This document shows, in pieces, positions 44,881 through 53,746 of a stretch of DNA of 64,000 bases (positions are counted from its first letter, which is position 1; each line of letters opens with the position of its first letter). Both the position numbers and the translations under genes were made by a program. The stretch is from the NCBI GenBank assembly GCA_045565285.1, contig JBJLFR010000035.1, positions 1 through 64,000 on the forward strand, written 5' to 3'. This DNA is from CACIIZ01 sp045565285. Its GTDB lineage: Bacteria; Pseudomonadota; Alphaproteobacteria; Rhodobacterales; Rhodobacteraceae. The notes below the pieces were generated by a model that searched no databases, had not been told where the DNA came from, and was given only the letters and a program-made list of their open reading frames with translations.

Positions 44881-45606
44881 ATGGATCATTCATCGCTAAG
44901 AACAACTGGTATAATTATAATTGGTAATGAAATTTTATCAGGACGTACACAAGATTTAAATTCAAGATATTTGGCACAAAGGCTACTTACAATAGGAATA
45001 ACTGTAAGTGAAGTTAGAATTATTCCAGATATAAAAGGTCAAATAATAAATTGTGTAAATGAATTTAGAAATAAATATACTTTTGTTTTTACAAGTGGGG
45101 GAATTGGACCTACTCACGATGACATTACAGCAGAATGTATAGCAAGCGCTTTTAATGTTGATCTTCAAATTAATAGAGATGCAAAAAAATTATTGGAAAA
45201 TTACTATATTTCAAAAAATGTTACACTCAATAGTTCAAGATTACGTATGGCTAGAATTCCTAAAGGTGCTGATATGATACCTAACCCAATAAGTATAGCT
45301 CCTGGTTTTCAAATACAAAATGTTTTTGTGTTAGCAGGTATTCCAAGTATTTTTAAAGCGATGGTTGAAAATGTAATAAAAAATCTTGAGGCTGAAATTT
45401 CTATTAAATCTAAAACTATCACTGTAAATAAGGCAGAGGGAGACATTGCAGACAAACTCTCTATGATAGCATCACAATACCCAGATGTTTCAATAGGATC
45501 TTATCCATTTGAAAATGGTTCAATTATAGGAACTAATATAGTTATATCTCATCATGATGAAAAAATGATAAAAAAAATTGCAAAATTTACTGAAGCATTA
45601 AAATAG
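44881..45606 (+). CDS. CinA/MoaB-like molybdopterin-binding domain protein
   Basis: A 241-residue protein with the MoCF-binding fold: TTGIIIIGNEILSGRTQDLNSRYLAQRL, then VFTSGGIGPTHDDITAECIA, then VLAGIPSIFKAMVE. This is the N-terminal domain of CinA without its C-terminal nicotinamide-nucleotide amidase domain. Stand-alone forms of this kind are widespread beside sfsA and map. Activity is unknown; ADP-ribose pyrophosphatase activity of the CinA N-domain is a candidate. It converges with polA over about 130 bp of AT-rich DNA in which I see no hairpin. Confidence 0.86.
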   Translation: MDHSSLRTTGIIIIGNEILSGRTQDLNSRYLAQRLLTIGITVSEVRIIPDIKGQIINCVNEFRNKYTFVFTSGGIGPTHDDITAECIASAFNVDLQINRDAKKLLENYYISKNVTLNSSRLRMARIPKGADMIPNPISIAPGFQIQNVFVLAGIPSIFKAMVENVIKNLEAEISIKSKTITVNKAEGDIADKLSMIASQYPDVSIGSYPFENGSIIGTNIVISHHDEKMIKKIAKFTEALK

Positions 45607-45734
45607 CCTATTTAACTTTTTAAATCAGAAGATAAATTATTTAAATTCAAAAATATCTATATTTTTATAAAGGAACAATTTTCATAAAACTGATAATAAA
45701 TTATTTTAAACTGCCAAAACTAGATGATTTCTTA

Positions 45735-48602
45735 TTAATGAGCATTATTCCAGTTTTCACCTACTCCACACTCAACTTTTAGCGGTACATCTAAAGTAAG
45801 AAAAGGATAAGATGCATTCTCCATTTGCGAAATAACTTTATTTTTTAAAATTTCTATTTCCTCATTTGGTACCTCAAATAACAATTCATCATGTACTTGT
45901 AAAACCATCTTTGCACTCAACTTATTATCAATGATTAGTTTTGGAATTTTTATCATTGCTAATTTAATAATGTCTGCAGCAGTTCCTTGAATTGGAGCAT
46001 TGATTGCAGACCTCTTAGCAAAACCTGCGGCTGGACCTTTTGAATTGATATTTGGAGTATGTATTTTGCGACCAAATAAAGTTTGAACATACCCTTTTTC
46101 TTTAGCTTCATTTATTGTCTGATCCATGTAGTTTTTAATTTCTGGATAACGTTCAAAGTATTTATCAATAAAGTCCTTAGCTTTTTCTCTAGGAATTCTA
46201 AGGTTATTAGCCAAACCAAAAGGAGAAATTCCATAAATAATACCAAAATTAATGGCCTTTGCTTGTCTTCTGAGTTCAGAATCTAAATTTTCAATTGGTA
46301 TTTGAAAAACTTCTGAAGCAGTTTGGGAATGAATATCTTGTCCATCTATGAAGGCATTTATTAAATTTTTAATTTTGGCTATATGAGCCAAAATTCTTAA
46401 TTCAATCTGGCTATAATCAAAACTAACCAACTTTTTTCCTTCATCTGAAATAAAAGCAGATCTAATTTTTTTGCCATCATCAGTTCTAATAGGGATATTT
46501 TGTAGATTTGGATTAGATGAAGACAATCGACCTGTTGTGGCACCCGAAGAAAGGAATGAAGTATGTACTCTTCCAGTATTTATTTTAATATGGTTCTGAA
46601 GAGATTCTGTATATGTAGATCTTAATTTTGAAAGTTGCCGCCACTCTAAAACATAGTCAGGAAGATTGTGACCCTTTGAAGCTAATGTCTCTAATACATC
46701 CACATCAGTTGAATAGGTACCATTTTTTCCTTTTTTTCCACCCTCAAATCCTAACTTTTCAAATAAAATAATACCTAATTGCTTGGGTGAACCAATATTA
46801 AATCTATCTTTTGAAAGTTTATAAATTTTTTCTTCTAACAAATTTAATTTTTTTGAAAATTGGGTTGATAAGTTTGAGAGTATATTTGCATCAATCCGAA
46901 TTCCATTCATTTCAATTTGAGCTAATACTGAAATCAATTTGATTTCTATATAATTATAAATTGTTGAGACTTTTTTTTCTGATAGCATTGGTCTAAATAT
47001 TTTCCATAATCTAAAGGTAATATCTGCATCCTCTGCAGAATATTTTGTAGCAAGATCAATTGCTATTTCAGAAAAAGTTTTTTTATTTTTACCAATGCCA
47101 ATTAGAGATTCAATTTTTATAGGGTTATGATGAAGAAATTTTTCTGACAAAACATTTAAATTATGACGATGCAACCCTGCATTTAATGAGTAAGACATTA
47201 ACATTGTATCTTCATAGGAGCAAACTGAGACTGAATATTTTAATAGAATTTTATAATCAAATTTAATATTTTGCCCTATCTTTAGTATGGATGGATTTTC
47301 AAGAATAGGTCTTAATTTATCAATAACATAACTTAACGAAAGCTGATCCTTAACATTTTGTAGGTCATTTTCAGTATTTAGTGCACTAGAAATATGACCT
47401 AATGGAATATAGCATGCAATCCCTGATTCAACTGCTAATGATATACCCACTAAATTTGCATCAACTTCGTTAAGGGATGACGTTTCTAAATCTATTGCAA
47501 AATAATATATTTTATAAATCTTTTCTAACCAATCATCCAGTTTTTCCTTTGAATCTATAGTTTCATAATTACCAAAATTGTTTTTTAAAACATCTGAATA
47601 AAAATCATAATTCTCAAATTCAACAACATTATTTTGATCAAAAAAATCATCTTCTTTTATTTTAAACTTCTTTTCTTTTGTAGTTTCAGATATCTCATCT
47701 AATAGTTCATAATCTTTTTTAACTCTTTCTGATAGTGTCCGGAATTCCATTTTTTTGGTAAATGAAAGAAGTGATAAGGGATTAAAAGATGAAATGTTAA
47801 AATTCTGAATATTTTCTTTCAAAGGAACATCTTTTTTTAGAGTTACCAAATTTTTAGAAATTAATATCTTATCTCTTTCATTTATTAGGACTTCTCTTCT
47901 TTTTGGTTGCTTAATTTCACTTGCTTTTTCCAAAAGAATATTCAGGGTTCCAAATTGATTTATAAGTAAAGAAGCTGTTTTTACACCAATACCAGTTGCA
48001 CCTGGTATATTATCTATAGAATCACCAGCTAATGCTTGAACGTCAATAACTGATGAAGGATAAACTCCAAATTTTTCAAGTACTTCCTTTTCTCCAATTT
48101 TCTTATTTTTCATTGTATCCCACATAATTGTGTTCTTAGAAACAAGTTGCATTAAATCCTTATCAGAAGAAATTATGGTTGTGCTCCAATTTTTTTCTGA
48201 TGCTAATTCAACATATGTGGCAATAATATCATCAGCCTCATATCCTTCCATTTCAATGCAAGCTAATCCAAAAGCCTTTGTTGCTTCTCTAATTAATTCA
48301 AATTGTGGTATTAGATCTATTGGAGGATCGGTTCTATTCATTTTATAATCAGGATAAATTTTAGACCTAAAAGTTGGTCCTTTATGATCAAAAATAACTG
48401 CAACATGCGTAGGTTTTAAAATCGAGTCATTTAACTTATTAGTTAAAAGTTTATAGATCATATTGCAAAAACCAGATATTGCACCTACAGGCAAACCATC
48501 AGATCTTGTCAAAGCGGGTAGAGCGTAGTACGCCCTAAAAATAAATCCAGAACCATCAATGAGGTAGATATTTTTTTTATTGTTTTGAGACTGTGTAGAC
48601 AT
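45735..48602 (-). CDS. polA: DNA polymerase I
   Basis: A 955-residue repair and Okazaki-fragment polymerase. The 5'-3' exonuclease domain (about 1-290) starts YLIDGSGFIFRAYYALPAL and has YEADDIIATY and DKDLMQLV. The 3'-5' proofreading domain is intact, with FAIDLETSSL, GQNIKFDYKIL and YSAEDADITFRLW. The polymerase domain carries SSNPNLQNIPIRT, FVSFDYSQIELRILAHI-like (here LVSFDYSQIELRILAH), RQAKAINFGIIYG and LQVHDELLFEVP with the catalytic Asp residues. All three activities are therefore expected. Confidence 0.96.
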   Translation of the reverse strand: MSTQSQNNKKNIYLIDGSGFIFRAYYALPALTRSDGLPVGAISGFCNMIYKLLTNKLNDSILKPTHVAVIFDHKGPTFRSKIYPDYKMNRTDPPIDLIPQFELIREATKAFGLACIEMEGYEADDIIATYVELASEKNWSTTIISSDKDLMQLVSKNTIMWDTMKNKKIGEKEVLEKFGVYPSSVIDVQALAGDSIDNIPGATGIGVKTASLLINQFGTLNILLEKASEIKQPKRREVLINERDKILISKNLVTLKKDVPLKENIQNFNISSFNPLSLLSFTKKMEFRTLSERVKKDYELLDEISETTKEKKFKIKEDDFFDQNNVVEFENYDFYSDVLKNNFGNYETIDSKEKLDDWLEKIYKIYYFAIDLETSSLNEVDANLVGISLAVESGIACYIPLGHISSALNTENDLQNVKDQLSLSYVIDKLRPILENPSILKIGQNIKFDYKILLKYSVSVCSYEDTMLMSYSLNAGLHRHNLNVLSEKFLHHNPIKIESLIGIGKNKKTFSEIAIDLATKYSAEDADITFRLWKIFRPMLSEKKVSTIYNYIEIKLISVLAQIEMNGIRIDANILSNLSTQFSKKLNLLEEKIYKLSKDRFNIGSPKQLGIILFEKLGFEGGKKGKNGTYSTDVDVLETLASKGHNLPDYVLEWRQLSKLRSTYTESLQNHIKINTGRVHTSFLSSGATTGRLSSSNPNLQNIPIRTDDGKKIRSAFISDEGKKLVSFDYSQIELRILAHIAKIKNLINAFIDGQDIHSQTASEVFQIPIENLDSELRRQAKAINFGIIYGISPFGLANNLRIPREKAKDFIDKYFERYPEIKNYMDQTINEAKEKGYVQTLFGRKIHTPNINSKGPAAGFAKRSAINAPIQGTAADIIKLAMIKIPKLIIDNKLSAKMVLQVHDELLFEVPNEEIEILKNKVISQMENASYPFLTLDVPLKVECGVGENWNNAH

Positions 48603-48617
48603 TATTGAAACTTTAAA

Positions 48618-48800
48618 CTAATTTTTTTCACGATCTTTATAGATAAATTTTATTTCGCAATAAGGACAACTGATAAAACCTACCTCTTCATCAATCTGAA
48701 GCCATACCAAAGGATGACCCTCTGAAGTGTTATTTGTTTCTCCATTGCACGATACCCTTAAAGAAAAAACATTTTTTGTTTTTTTATCATTTTCATGCAT
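48618..48800 (-). CDS. CHCC zinc-finger protein (NDUFS6-like)
   Basis: A 60-residue protein with the zf-CHCC pattern: SCNGET...EGHPLVWLQID...GFISCPYCEIKFIY, giving Cys, His, Cys and Cys as zinc ligands. It is homologous to the C-terminal domain of complex I subunit NDUFS6, and in Alphaproteobacteria such small proteins are encoded apart from the nuo operon. It sits 15 bp upstream of polA and downstream of the HIT gene, on the same strand. Confidence 0.86.
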   Translation of the reverse strand: MHENDKKTKNVFSLRVSCNGETNNTSEGHPLVWLQIDEEVGFISCPYCEIKFIYKDREKN

Positions 48801-48821
48801 TTATAGTTTCCTTAAATTATT

Positions 48822-49202
48822 CTATTTTCTTGAGACCATGTAACCCATATTTCTTCCACCCAGAATATGAAAATGTAGATGAGGAACTTCTTGAACACCG
48901 TTTAAACCAGTATTCGCAATCAATCTATATCCATTACCATTTCCTTCTGGATCTAATTTTTCGCTTTTGATAACTTCATTAATCGTTTTATTGAAATCAA
49001 TGATTTCCTTATCACTTGCACGTGATACAAAGTGATCAAAGTTGATATAAGGACCTTTTGGAATAACTAAAATATGAATAGGAGCAACCGGATTTATGTC
49101 CTTAAAAGCAAGCGAGTACTTTGTTTCAAATACCGTATTATTAGGAATTTCTTTTTTTAAAATTTTGGCAAATATATTGTTAAAATCATATTTAAATTCC
49201 AT
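48822..49202 (-). CDS. HIT family hydrolase (HinT-like)
   Basis: A 126-residue histidine-triad protein. It has IFAKILKKEIPNNTVFET at the start, VAPIHILVIPKGPYINF in the middle and VPHLHFHILGGRNMG, the His-x-His-x-His active site. HinT enzymes hydrolyse purine nucleoside phosphoramidates. Length fits the HinT branch. It lies 23 bp downstream of the PfkB kinase and upstream of the zinc-finger gene. Confidence 0.92.
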   Translation of the reverse strand: MEFKYDFNNIFAKILKKEIPNNTVFETKYSLAFKDINPVAPIHILVIPKGPYINFDHFVSRASDKEIIDFNKTINEVIKSEKLDPEGNGNGYRLIANTGLNGVQEVPHLHFHILGGRNMGYMVSRK

Positions 49203-49225
49203 TTTATTTCCCTCTTAAATTATTT

Positions 49226-50206
49226 TTATAATAAATCTAACAATTTTTCTCTACCCAAACGGCAACCTAATATTTTAATTACTTCTCCAGCACATTTATT
49301 TGCAAATTTGCATGAAATTGAGGCATCATTTCCAATAAGTATTCCATACAAAAAACCAGTTGCAAATAAATCTCCAGCACCAGTTGTATCTTTAATTTCT
49401 ACATTATTTGTAGAAATATTAATCCAACTACCTTTATCTTTAATAAATACACCTCTTTCAGCTACTGTACATATAACCTTGCAAGGATAATTACTACTCG
49501 TTTGCAATGCAGAGTTCAAATCTATTTGTCTAGTTAATGAAATTAATTCTTTTTCATTACAAAAAATTAAATCAACTCCATTATTCATTATTTTAAGGAA
49601 TTTTTCTCTATGACGTTGTACACAAAATGGGTCAGATAACGAAAGTGCTACCTTGCCACCTTCTTTTTTTGAATGGTTAATTGCTATTTCAAACGCTTTT
49701 TGACTATCAATACCATCAAATCTATATCCTTCTAAATAAACCCATCCACAATTTTGTAAAGTCTTTAAGTTTAAATCATCTTTAGATAAAAACTCTGTAA
49801 CACCTAAGTAAGTATTCATGGTTCTTTCTCCATCGGGAGTAACTAAAACAATACAATGAGCTGTAGATAACTTGGTAGAATCAATTTTTTCTGATACTTT
49901 AAATTCTACATTATGTGAATTCATATCATTGGAAAAAAACTCTCCAAACTCATCATTACAAACTTTTCCCAAGTAAGATGTTTTTATACCGAGCTGAGAA
50001 AGCCCAACAATAGTATTGGCTGCTGAACCGCCTGCTACTTTATTAGTTACTGAAATTTTTCTTAAAAGTTCTTTTGACCTTTGAGAGTTAATTAGATTCA
50101 TAACTCCTTTTTTTATTTTATTTTTTACTAAGAAATCATCATTTACATAAGCTAAAATATCAATTATAGCATTTCCAATTCCAACCACTTGAAAAGACTT
50201 GGTCAT
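49226..50206 (-). CDS. PfkB-family carbohydrate/adenosine kinase
   Basis: A 326-residue ribokinase-fold kinase. It starts MTKSFQVVGIGNAIIDILAYV, has GGSAANTIVGLSQLG, the central DPFCVQRHREKF and LIFCNEKELISL, and the PfkB signature DTTGAGDLFATGFLYG with the catalytic Asp. The pattern matches the adenosine kinase-like group of Alphaproteobacteria. I chose ATG 50206: GAGGT lies five bases before it, and the TTG four codons upstream would translate the ribosome binding site itself. It is preceded by 205 bp containing inverted repeats after atpF. Confidence 0.87.
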   Translation of the reverse strand: MTKSFQVVGIGNAIIDILAYVNDDFLVKNKIKKGVMNLINSQRSKELLRKISVTNKVAGGSAANTIVGLSQLGIKTSYLGKVCNDEFGEFFSNDMNSHNVEFKVSEKIDSTKLSTAHCIVLVTPDGERTMNTYLGVTEFLSKDDLNLKTLQNCGWVYLEGYRFDGIDSQKAFEIAINHSKKEGGKVALSLSDPFCVQRHREKFLKIMNNGVDLIFCNEKELISLTRQIDLNSALQTSSNYPCKVICTVAERGVFIKDKGSWINISTNNVEIKDTTGAGDLFATGFLYGILIGNDASISCKFANKCAGEVIKILGCRLGREKLLDLL

Positions 50207-50211
50207 AATGT

Positions 50212-50216
50212 ACCTC
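50212..50216 (-). promoter_or_regulatory. Ribosome binding site deciding the start of the PfkB kinase
   Basis: GAGGT on the coding strand, five bases before ATG 50206. It lies inside the frame of the longer TTG-started alternative and so argues for the shorter protein. Confidence 0.6.
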
Positions 50217-50371
50217 AATTACATAAATCTAATTAATACTTGTATCATAAAGATACAACTTTGATTTAAAGAGTTAAATAACATTAAATATTAATAAAAA
50301 ATCTTTTCAAAATTAAAATTCTTAAATTGAAAGCTCTTCCTGGTATTTATAACATTTTTTATTTGACAGTT

Positions 50372-50402
50372 TTAATTAGATGAAATTTTGAAATCTAATT
50401 AA
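50372..50402. repeat. Inverted repeat downstream of atpF
   Basis: TTAATTAGAT and ATCTAATTAA form a perfect ten-base stem around an 11-base loop, just past the atpF stop. On the - strand it is not followed by a T run, so it is more likely an mRNA 3'-end stabiliser or weak pause than a classic terminator. A smaller hairpin, TTGTATC/GATACAA, lies at 50240-50258. Confidence 0.45.
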
Positions 50403-50423
50403 GGAATTTTTTATTTATTAATT

Positions 50424-51044
50424 TTAATATAATTTTGTACCGATTTCTTCTATAGATTCTTTTGTAATTTGATTAGAAGTATTTTTATCTAATTTTTTAT
50501 TAATACTTTCTTCTGCTAATTTAAATGCTGAATCTATGATTTCATCTCTAATAGAATTTAAAACTTTCTTTTCATTAGCTTCTATTTGTTTTTTTGCCAT
50601 ATCCAATTTACGAGAGACCGAAAACTTTATATCTAATTTTGAATCTTCTAAAAGCTTCTTACTTGTTTTTTCTGCAGAGTTAATTATTTCCTTTGCCTTT
50701 AAAATGTTATCTTTATGTTCCCTTTCTGAATTTGCTAGTAAAGACTTAGCTTCTTCAAGTAACTTATTAGCATCATCAATTTCCTGTCGAATTGTATTAG
50801 ATCTTTTGTCTAGAAGATTAATAATAATTCTTGGCACTTTAAAATATACTAAAACACCAATAAAAATGAAGAACGATATGGCAACTACAAAATCAGTGTT
50901 TGCAAGACTAAAAGGTGGTGCATCGCTAGCTGCATTAGCTGAATTAAGATTGAAAAAGGTTAGTATTATTGTGAATATTGAAAATAGATAATAAATTAAA
51001 AAGTTTTTATTACTTGGGTTTATTTTTTTTAAATATAAAAACAT
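50424..51044 (-). CDS. atpF: F0F1 ATP synthase subunit b
   Basis: A 206-residue b subunit of the peripheral stalk. One membrane helix lies at about residues 50-68, after an unusually long N-terminal extension that contains another hydrophobic stretch (residues 14-33) resembling a signal peptide. The rest is a long charged helix rich in Lys and Glu, forming the stator coiled coil with b'. It is the last gene of the F0 operon, 16 bp after atpF'. Such long b subunits beside a b' are usual in Alphaproteobacteria. Confidence 0.88.
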   Translation of the reverse strand: MFLYLKKINPSNKNFLIYYLFSIFTIILTFFNLNSANAASDAPPFSLANTDFVVAISFFIFIGVLVYFKVPRIIINLLDKRSNTIRQEIDDANKLLEEAKSLLANSEREHKDNILKAKEIINSAEKTSKKLLEDSKLDIKFSVSRKLDMAKKQIEANEKKVLNSIRDEIIDSAFKLAEESINKKLDKNTSNQITKESIEEIGTKLY

Positions 51045-51060
51045 GATTTATTTTTTTAAA

Positions 51061-51528
51061 TTAAGGTATTAAAGCTTTAACAATCTCTGGAGCTAATTTT
51101 TTAGAAAGTGAATTAACTTCCTTCTTCGCTTCAGATTTCAAAGACACAACATTTTTTTCTGATATTTTTACCAACTCTTCAATCTTAATATCAATTTCAG
51201 CTAGCGCTTCTTTGGTATTTTTTTTTATCTCTTCTTTACAATTTCTTAGTATTTCATTTGCTTTATTACGTGCTGTTTCTATCTCATCATTTAAAGTTTT
51301 TTCAATTTCAACAGCTTTATCCCTGAACTCTTCAGCTTCTTGAATATCTTCCTCTATAATTTTACTTCTATTTGTTAATGTTTCTTCCATTCTTGGCATT
51401 ACAAGAACACGAATAACTAAAAAAACTAAAAAAAGAAAAATTAAAAGCCAAAAAGCTTGATTATCAAAGTTTGAAAAATCAAGTTGAGGCATCCCTATAG
51501 ATGAACTTTTTTCGGAAGTGCTAGCCAT
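51061..51528 (-). CDS. atpF2: F0F1 ATP synthase subunit b'
   Basis: A 155-residue second stalk subunit. FSNFDNQAFWLLIFLFLVFLVIRVLVMPRMEETLTNR-type N-terminal sequence gives one membrane helix followed by the conserved PRxEETL(T)NR start of the coiled coil; the remainder is a long amphipathic helix. Two different b-type subunits are characteristic of Alphaproteobacteria and phototrophs. It lies between atpE and atpF. Confidence 0.9.
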   Translation of the reverse strand: MASTSEKSSSIGMPQLDFSNFDNQAFWLLIFLFLVFLVIRVLVMPRMEETLTNRSKIIEEDIQEAEEFRDKAVEIEKTLNDEIETARNKANEILRNCKEEIKKNTKEALAEIDIKIEELVKISEKNVVSLKSEAKKEVNSLSKKLAPEIVKALIP

Positions 51529-51578
51529 ATTTATTTTAAATAATAATTAGGTTAAGTTTTTTTTGATATATCTAAAAT

Positions 51579-51815
51579 TTACATAGCATACATTAATAGT
51601 AGTGCTACTAAAAAACTGAAAATTCCCAAAGCTTCAGCAAAAGCAATTCCAATAAACATAGTAGCTGTTTGACCAGCTGCAGCATTTGGATTTCTCAAAG
51701 CTCCTGAAAGAAAATTTCCAACCACATGACCAACACCAATTGCAGCACCACCCATACCAGTACAAGCAAGACCTGCCCCAATCAGTTTACCCATTTCAAC
51801 AAATTCACCTTCCAT
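51579..51815 (-). CDS. atpE: F0F1 ATP synthase subunit c
   Basis: A 78-residue hairpin of two membrane helices that oligomerises into the rotor ring. The first helix has GAGLACTGMGGAAIGVGHVVG, the polar loop is RNPNAA, and the second helix carries the proton-binding Glu in GIAFAEALGIFSFLVALLL. It lacks the extra acidic and polar residues of sodium-binding rings, so it is proton-coupled. A strong AAGGAG site precedes the ATG, as expected for the most abundant subunit. Confidence 0.95.
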   Translation of the reverse strand: MEGEFVEMGKLIGAGLACTGMGGAAIGVGHVVGNFLSGALRNPNAAAGQTATMFIGIAFAEALGIFSFLVALLLMYAM

Positions 51816-51821
51816 AATTTT

Positions 51822-51827
51822 CTCCTT
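51822..51827 (-). promoter_or_regulatory. Strong ribosome binding site of atpE
   Basis: AAGGAG on the coding strand, six bases before the atpE ATG. It stands out among the generally poor Shine-Dalgarno sequences here and fits the need for many c subunits per complex. Confidence 0.65.
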
Positions 51828-51848
51828 TATAAAATGTAATAAGATTTT

Positions 51849-52595
51849 TCAATGACCTGGGTGTAATGCATCATTTAAATACACACATGTCAATATCGTA
51901 AATACGTATGCTTGAATAACTACAACCAACATCTCCAAACCATATACTGCAACAATAGCTAAGATTGGTGCAATAGCTCCTAAGCCCATAACACCTGCAA
52001 ACCCAGCGAAGACTTTTATTACTGCATGACCTGCCATCATATTTCCAGCTAATCTAATTGAGTGACTTATAGGCCTAACAAAATATGAAATAACTTCTAT
52101 TATAAGTAATACAGGTCTTAAAACCAGAGGGGCGCTAGAAATCCAAAAAAGACTTAAAAATTTCAAACCATTTTTAACAAAACCTAATATCGTAACAGAA
52201 ATAAATACAAAAAGTGCCAAAATCCCAGTAACTGCAATATGACTAGTAAATGTAAAGCTGTAAGGAAGTAAGCCCAAAACATTACCGAATAAAATCAGTA
52301 GAAATAGGGTGAAAATATAGGGAAAATATTTCAAACCTTCCTGACCTGTTATATCTAAAACCATTTTATGTACAAATACATATATAACTTCAGCTATAGA
52401 TTGAACTCTTCCAGGTACTATTTCACCTTTTCTAATTCCAAATACAAACAAAAGAATTATACCTATAAGACAAATAAGCATCCATAATGATTGATTTGTA
52501 AAGGTATACCAATTTAAATCTCCCTCTGAAAACAAGGGTGAAATTATAAATTGATCCATTGGTCTAATATCAAATGTGCCAGTTTCAGTAGCCAC
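51849..52595 (-). CDS. atpB: F0F1 ATP synthase subunit a
   Basis: A 248-residue membrane protein that forms the proton half-channels against the c ring. Five to six helices are visible. The essential Arg lies in SIRLAGNMMAGHAVIKVFAG, and EMLVVVIQAYVFTILTCVYLNDALHPGH closes the protein with the conserved Gln and Tyr positions. The N-terminal DQFIISPLF and SLWMLICL blocks are typical of Alphaproteobacteria. It lies 33 bp upstream of atpE. Confidence 0.95.
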   Translation of the reverse strand: MATETGTFDIRPMDQFIISPLFSEGDLNWYTFTNQSLWMLICLIGIILLFVFGIRKGEIVPGRVQSIAEVIYVFVHKMVLDITGQEGLKYFPYIFTLFLLILFGNVLGLLPYSFTFTSHIAVTGILALFVFISVTILGFVKNGLKFLSLFWISSAPLVLRPVLLIIEVISYFVRPISHSIRLAGNMMAGHAVIKVFAGFAGVMGLGAIAPILAIVAVYGLEMLVVVIQAYVFTILTCVYLNDALHPGH

Positions 52596-52609
52596 AGGAC
52601 CTCATGTTA

Positions 52610-52666
52610 TTATTTAATAATACTTACATAAACTAATAAGAAAAAAAGACCAATAATACAAGCCAT
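52610..52666 (-). CDS. Possible 18-residue membrane peptide between atpI and atpB
   Basis: Starting one base after the atpI stop, ATG 52664-52666 opens a frame reading MACIIGLFFLLVYVSIIK, a single hydrophobic helix, ending 15 bp before atpB. No ribosome binding site is visible beyond possible coupling to atpI termination. It may be real, since small membrane peptides occur in ATP synthase operons, or chance in AT-rich DNA. It has not been tested by comparison. Confidence 0.3.
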   Translation of the reverse strand: MACIIGLFFLLVYVSIIK

Positions 52667-52667
52667 T

Positions 52668-52973
52668 TTATTCTTTTATATTTTTGTTAATTTCTTTTGC
52701 AGTTTTAATCATAGTTCTAACCCCTGCAGCAAAACCAAAGAAAATCAAAATAATTAAGAAAATTGGGGAAGTATTTAAAAAAGAATCCAAACTAAAACCA
52801 AGAATTATACCGATTATAATACCAATTACTAACTCTAATACCATCCTCCATCCGATGTGTGCTGATTTAAATGCAAGATTACCAGGCTTAATTTCACTTT
52901 TGTTATCTTTAATATTTTGTAATTTATCATCTAAATCTTTCAATTTTGGATTTTTAATATTTAATGTAGACAT
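52668..52973 (-). CDS. atpI: ATP synthase assembly protein AtpI
   Basis: A 101-residue protein with two membrane helices (about residues 41-62 and 69-87), first gene of the F0 operon. GWRMVLELVIGIIIGIILGFSLD and PIFLIILIFFGFAAGVRTM are typical of the alphaproteobacterial AtpI, which helps assemble the c ring and may move magnesium. A charged N-terminal cytoplasmic segment of about 38 residues precedes the helices. Confidence 0.88.
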   Translation of the reverse strand: MSTLNIKNPKLKDLDDKLQNIKDNKSEIKPGNLAFKSAHIGWRMVLELVIGIIIGIILGFSLDSFLNTSPIFLIILIFFGFAAGVRTMIKTAKEINKNIKE

Positions 52974-53042
52974 TTCTCGATCTTAATTTTTCTATATTTT
53001 TATTATTGAAATAATGTTTAAACCTTAGCTTAATATGAATAC

Positions 53043-53624
53043 TTATTTACAACTCTTTAATTGTTTTTCAAATTTCATAGCATTGTTTGCAGTTCTTTGC
53101 GCTACATTCATAATCGCTTGACTAGATTTATATCTACCACTTTTATATCCTGCATGTCCCTGATGATAAGCTAAATATTGTCGGTAAACATTAGATTTTG
53201 GTATTTTAAGTTTTTTATTTGTCTGTGATACATACCAACCAATAAAGTCTGTTGAATCAGAAAAATCTGTTCTACTCGCACTTCTATTTCCAGTATCTTT
53301 TTTATACCAGTCCCAGGTTCCATTTAAAGCTTGAGCATAACCATACGCTGAAGAAATTCGGCCAGTAGGAATTATTCCTAAAAAAAATTTTCTAGGAGTT
53401 TTTGCTCTTGCTCTAAAATTTGATTCGGTTTTAATAAAAGCCAATTGAAGTGAAGGAGATACCCCCCATTTTTTTGCAGTAGAATTCACTGCTCTTCTCC
53501 ATGACGATTTATGTGATAATAATTCGCATGCATTTCCTTGAGATTTTGGAATACGATTAAAAACCCCACAAGATTGAATAAATAAAAAGGCTAAAATTAT
53601 TATAATGTTGATTTTAATTTTCAT
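53043..53624 (-). CDS. SLT-type lytic transglycosylase lipoprotein
   Basis: A 193-residue lipoprotein with signal MKIKINIIIILAFLFIQSC (Cys19). The SLT-like domain has KKWGVSPSLQLAFIKTESNFRA with the likely catalytic Glu, SSAYGYAQALNGTWDWYKKDTG, and YLAYHQGHAGYKSGRYK with the substrate-groove residues. It would cleave peptidoglycan strands at the inner face of the outer membrane to 1,6-anhydromuropeptides. Its gene stands between atpI and hspQ, divergent from hspQ. Confidence 0.85.
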   Translation of the reverse strand: MKIKINIIIILAFLFIQSCGVFNRIPKSQGNACELLSHKSSWRRAVNSTAKKWGVSPSLQLAFIKTESNFRARAKTPRKFFLGIIPTGRISSAYGYAQALNGTWDWYKKDTGNRSASRTDFSDSTDFIGWYVSQTNKKLKIPKSNVYRQYLAYHQGHAGYKSGRYKSSQAIMNVAQRTANNAMKFEKQLKSCK

Positions 53625-53746
53625 TTTCTAACTGCTTGCCTAATCTATATTAATACTTTTAACTAATTTGGTCTAATAAAAAAAATCGAGCAATTCACTT
53701 GTAGACATTATTTTAAAACATAGATAACTTATAATAAAGGAATAAA

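Noticed and set aside
50536..50991. 151-codon + strand frame over atpF
   Set aside because: Antisense of a Lys/Glu-rich coiled coil always gives Ser/Phe/Leu-rich frames; atpF and operon context are clear.
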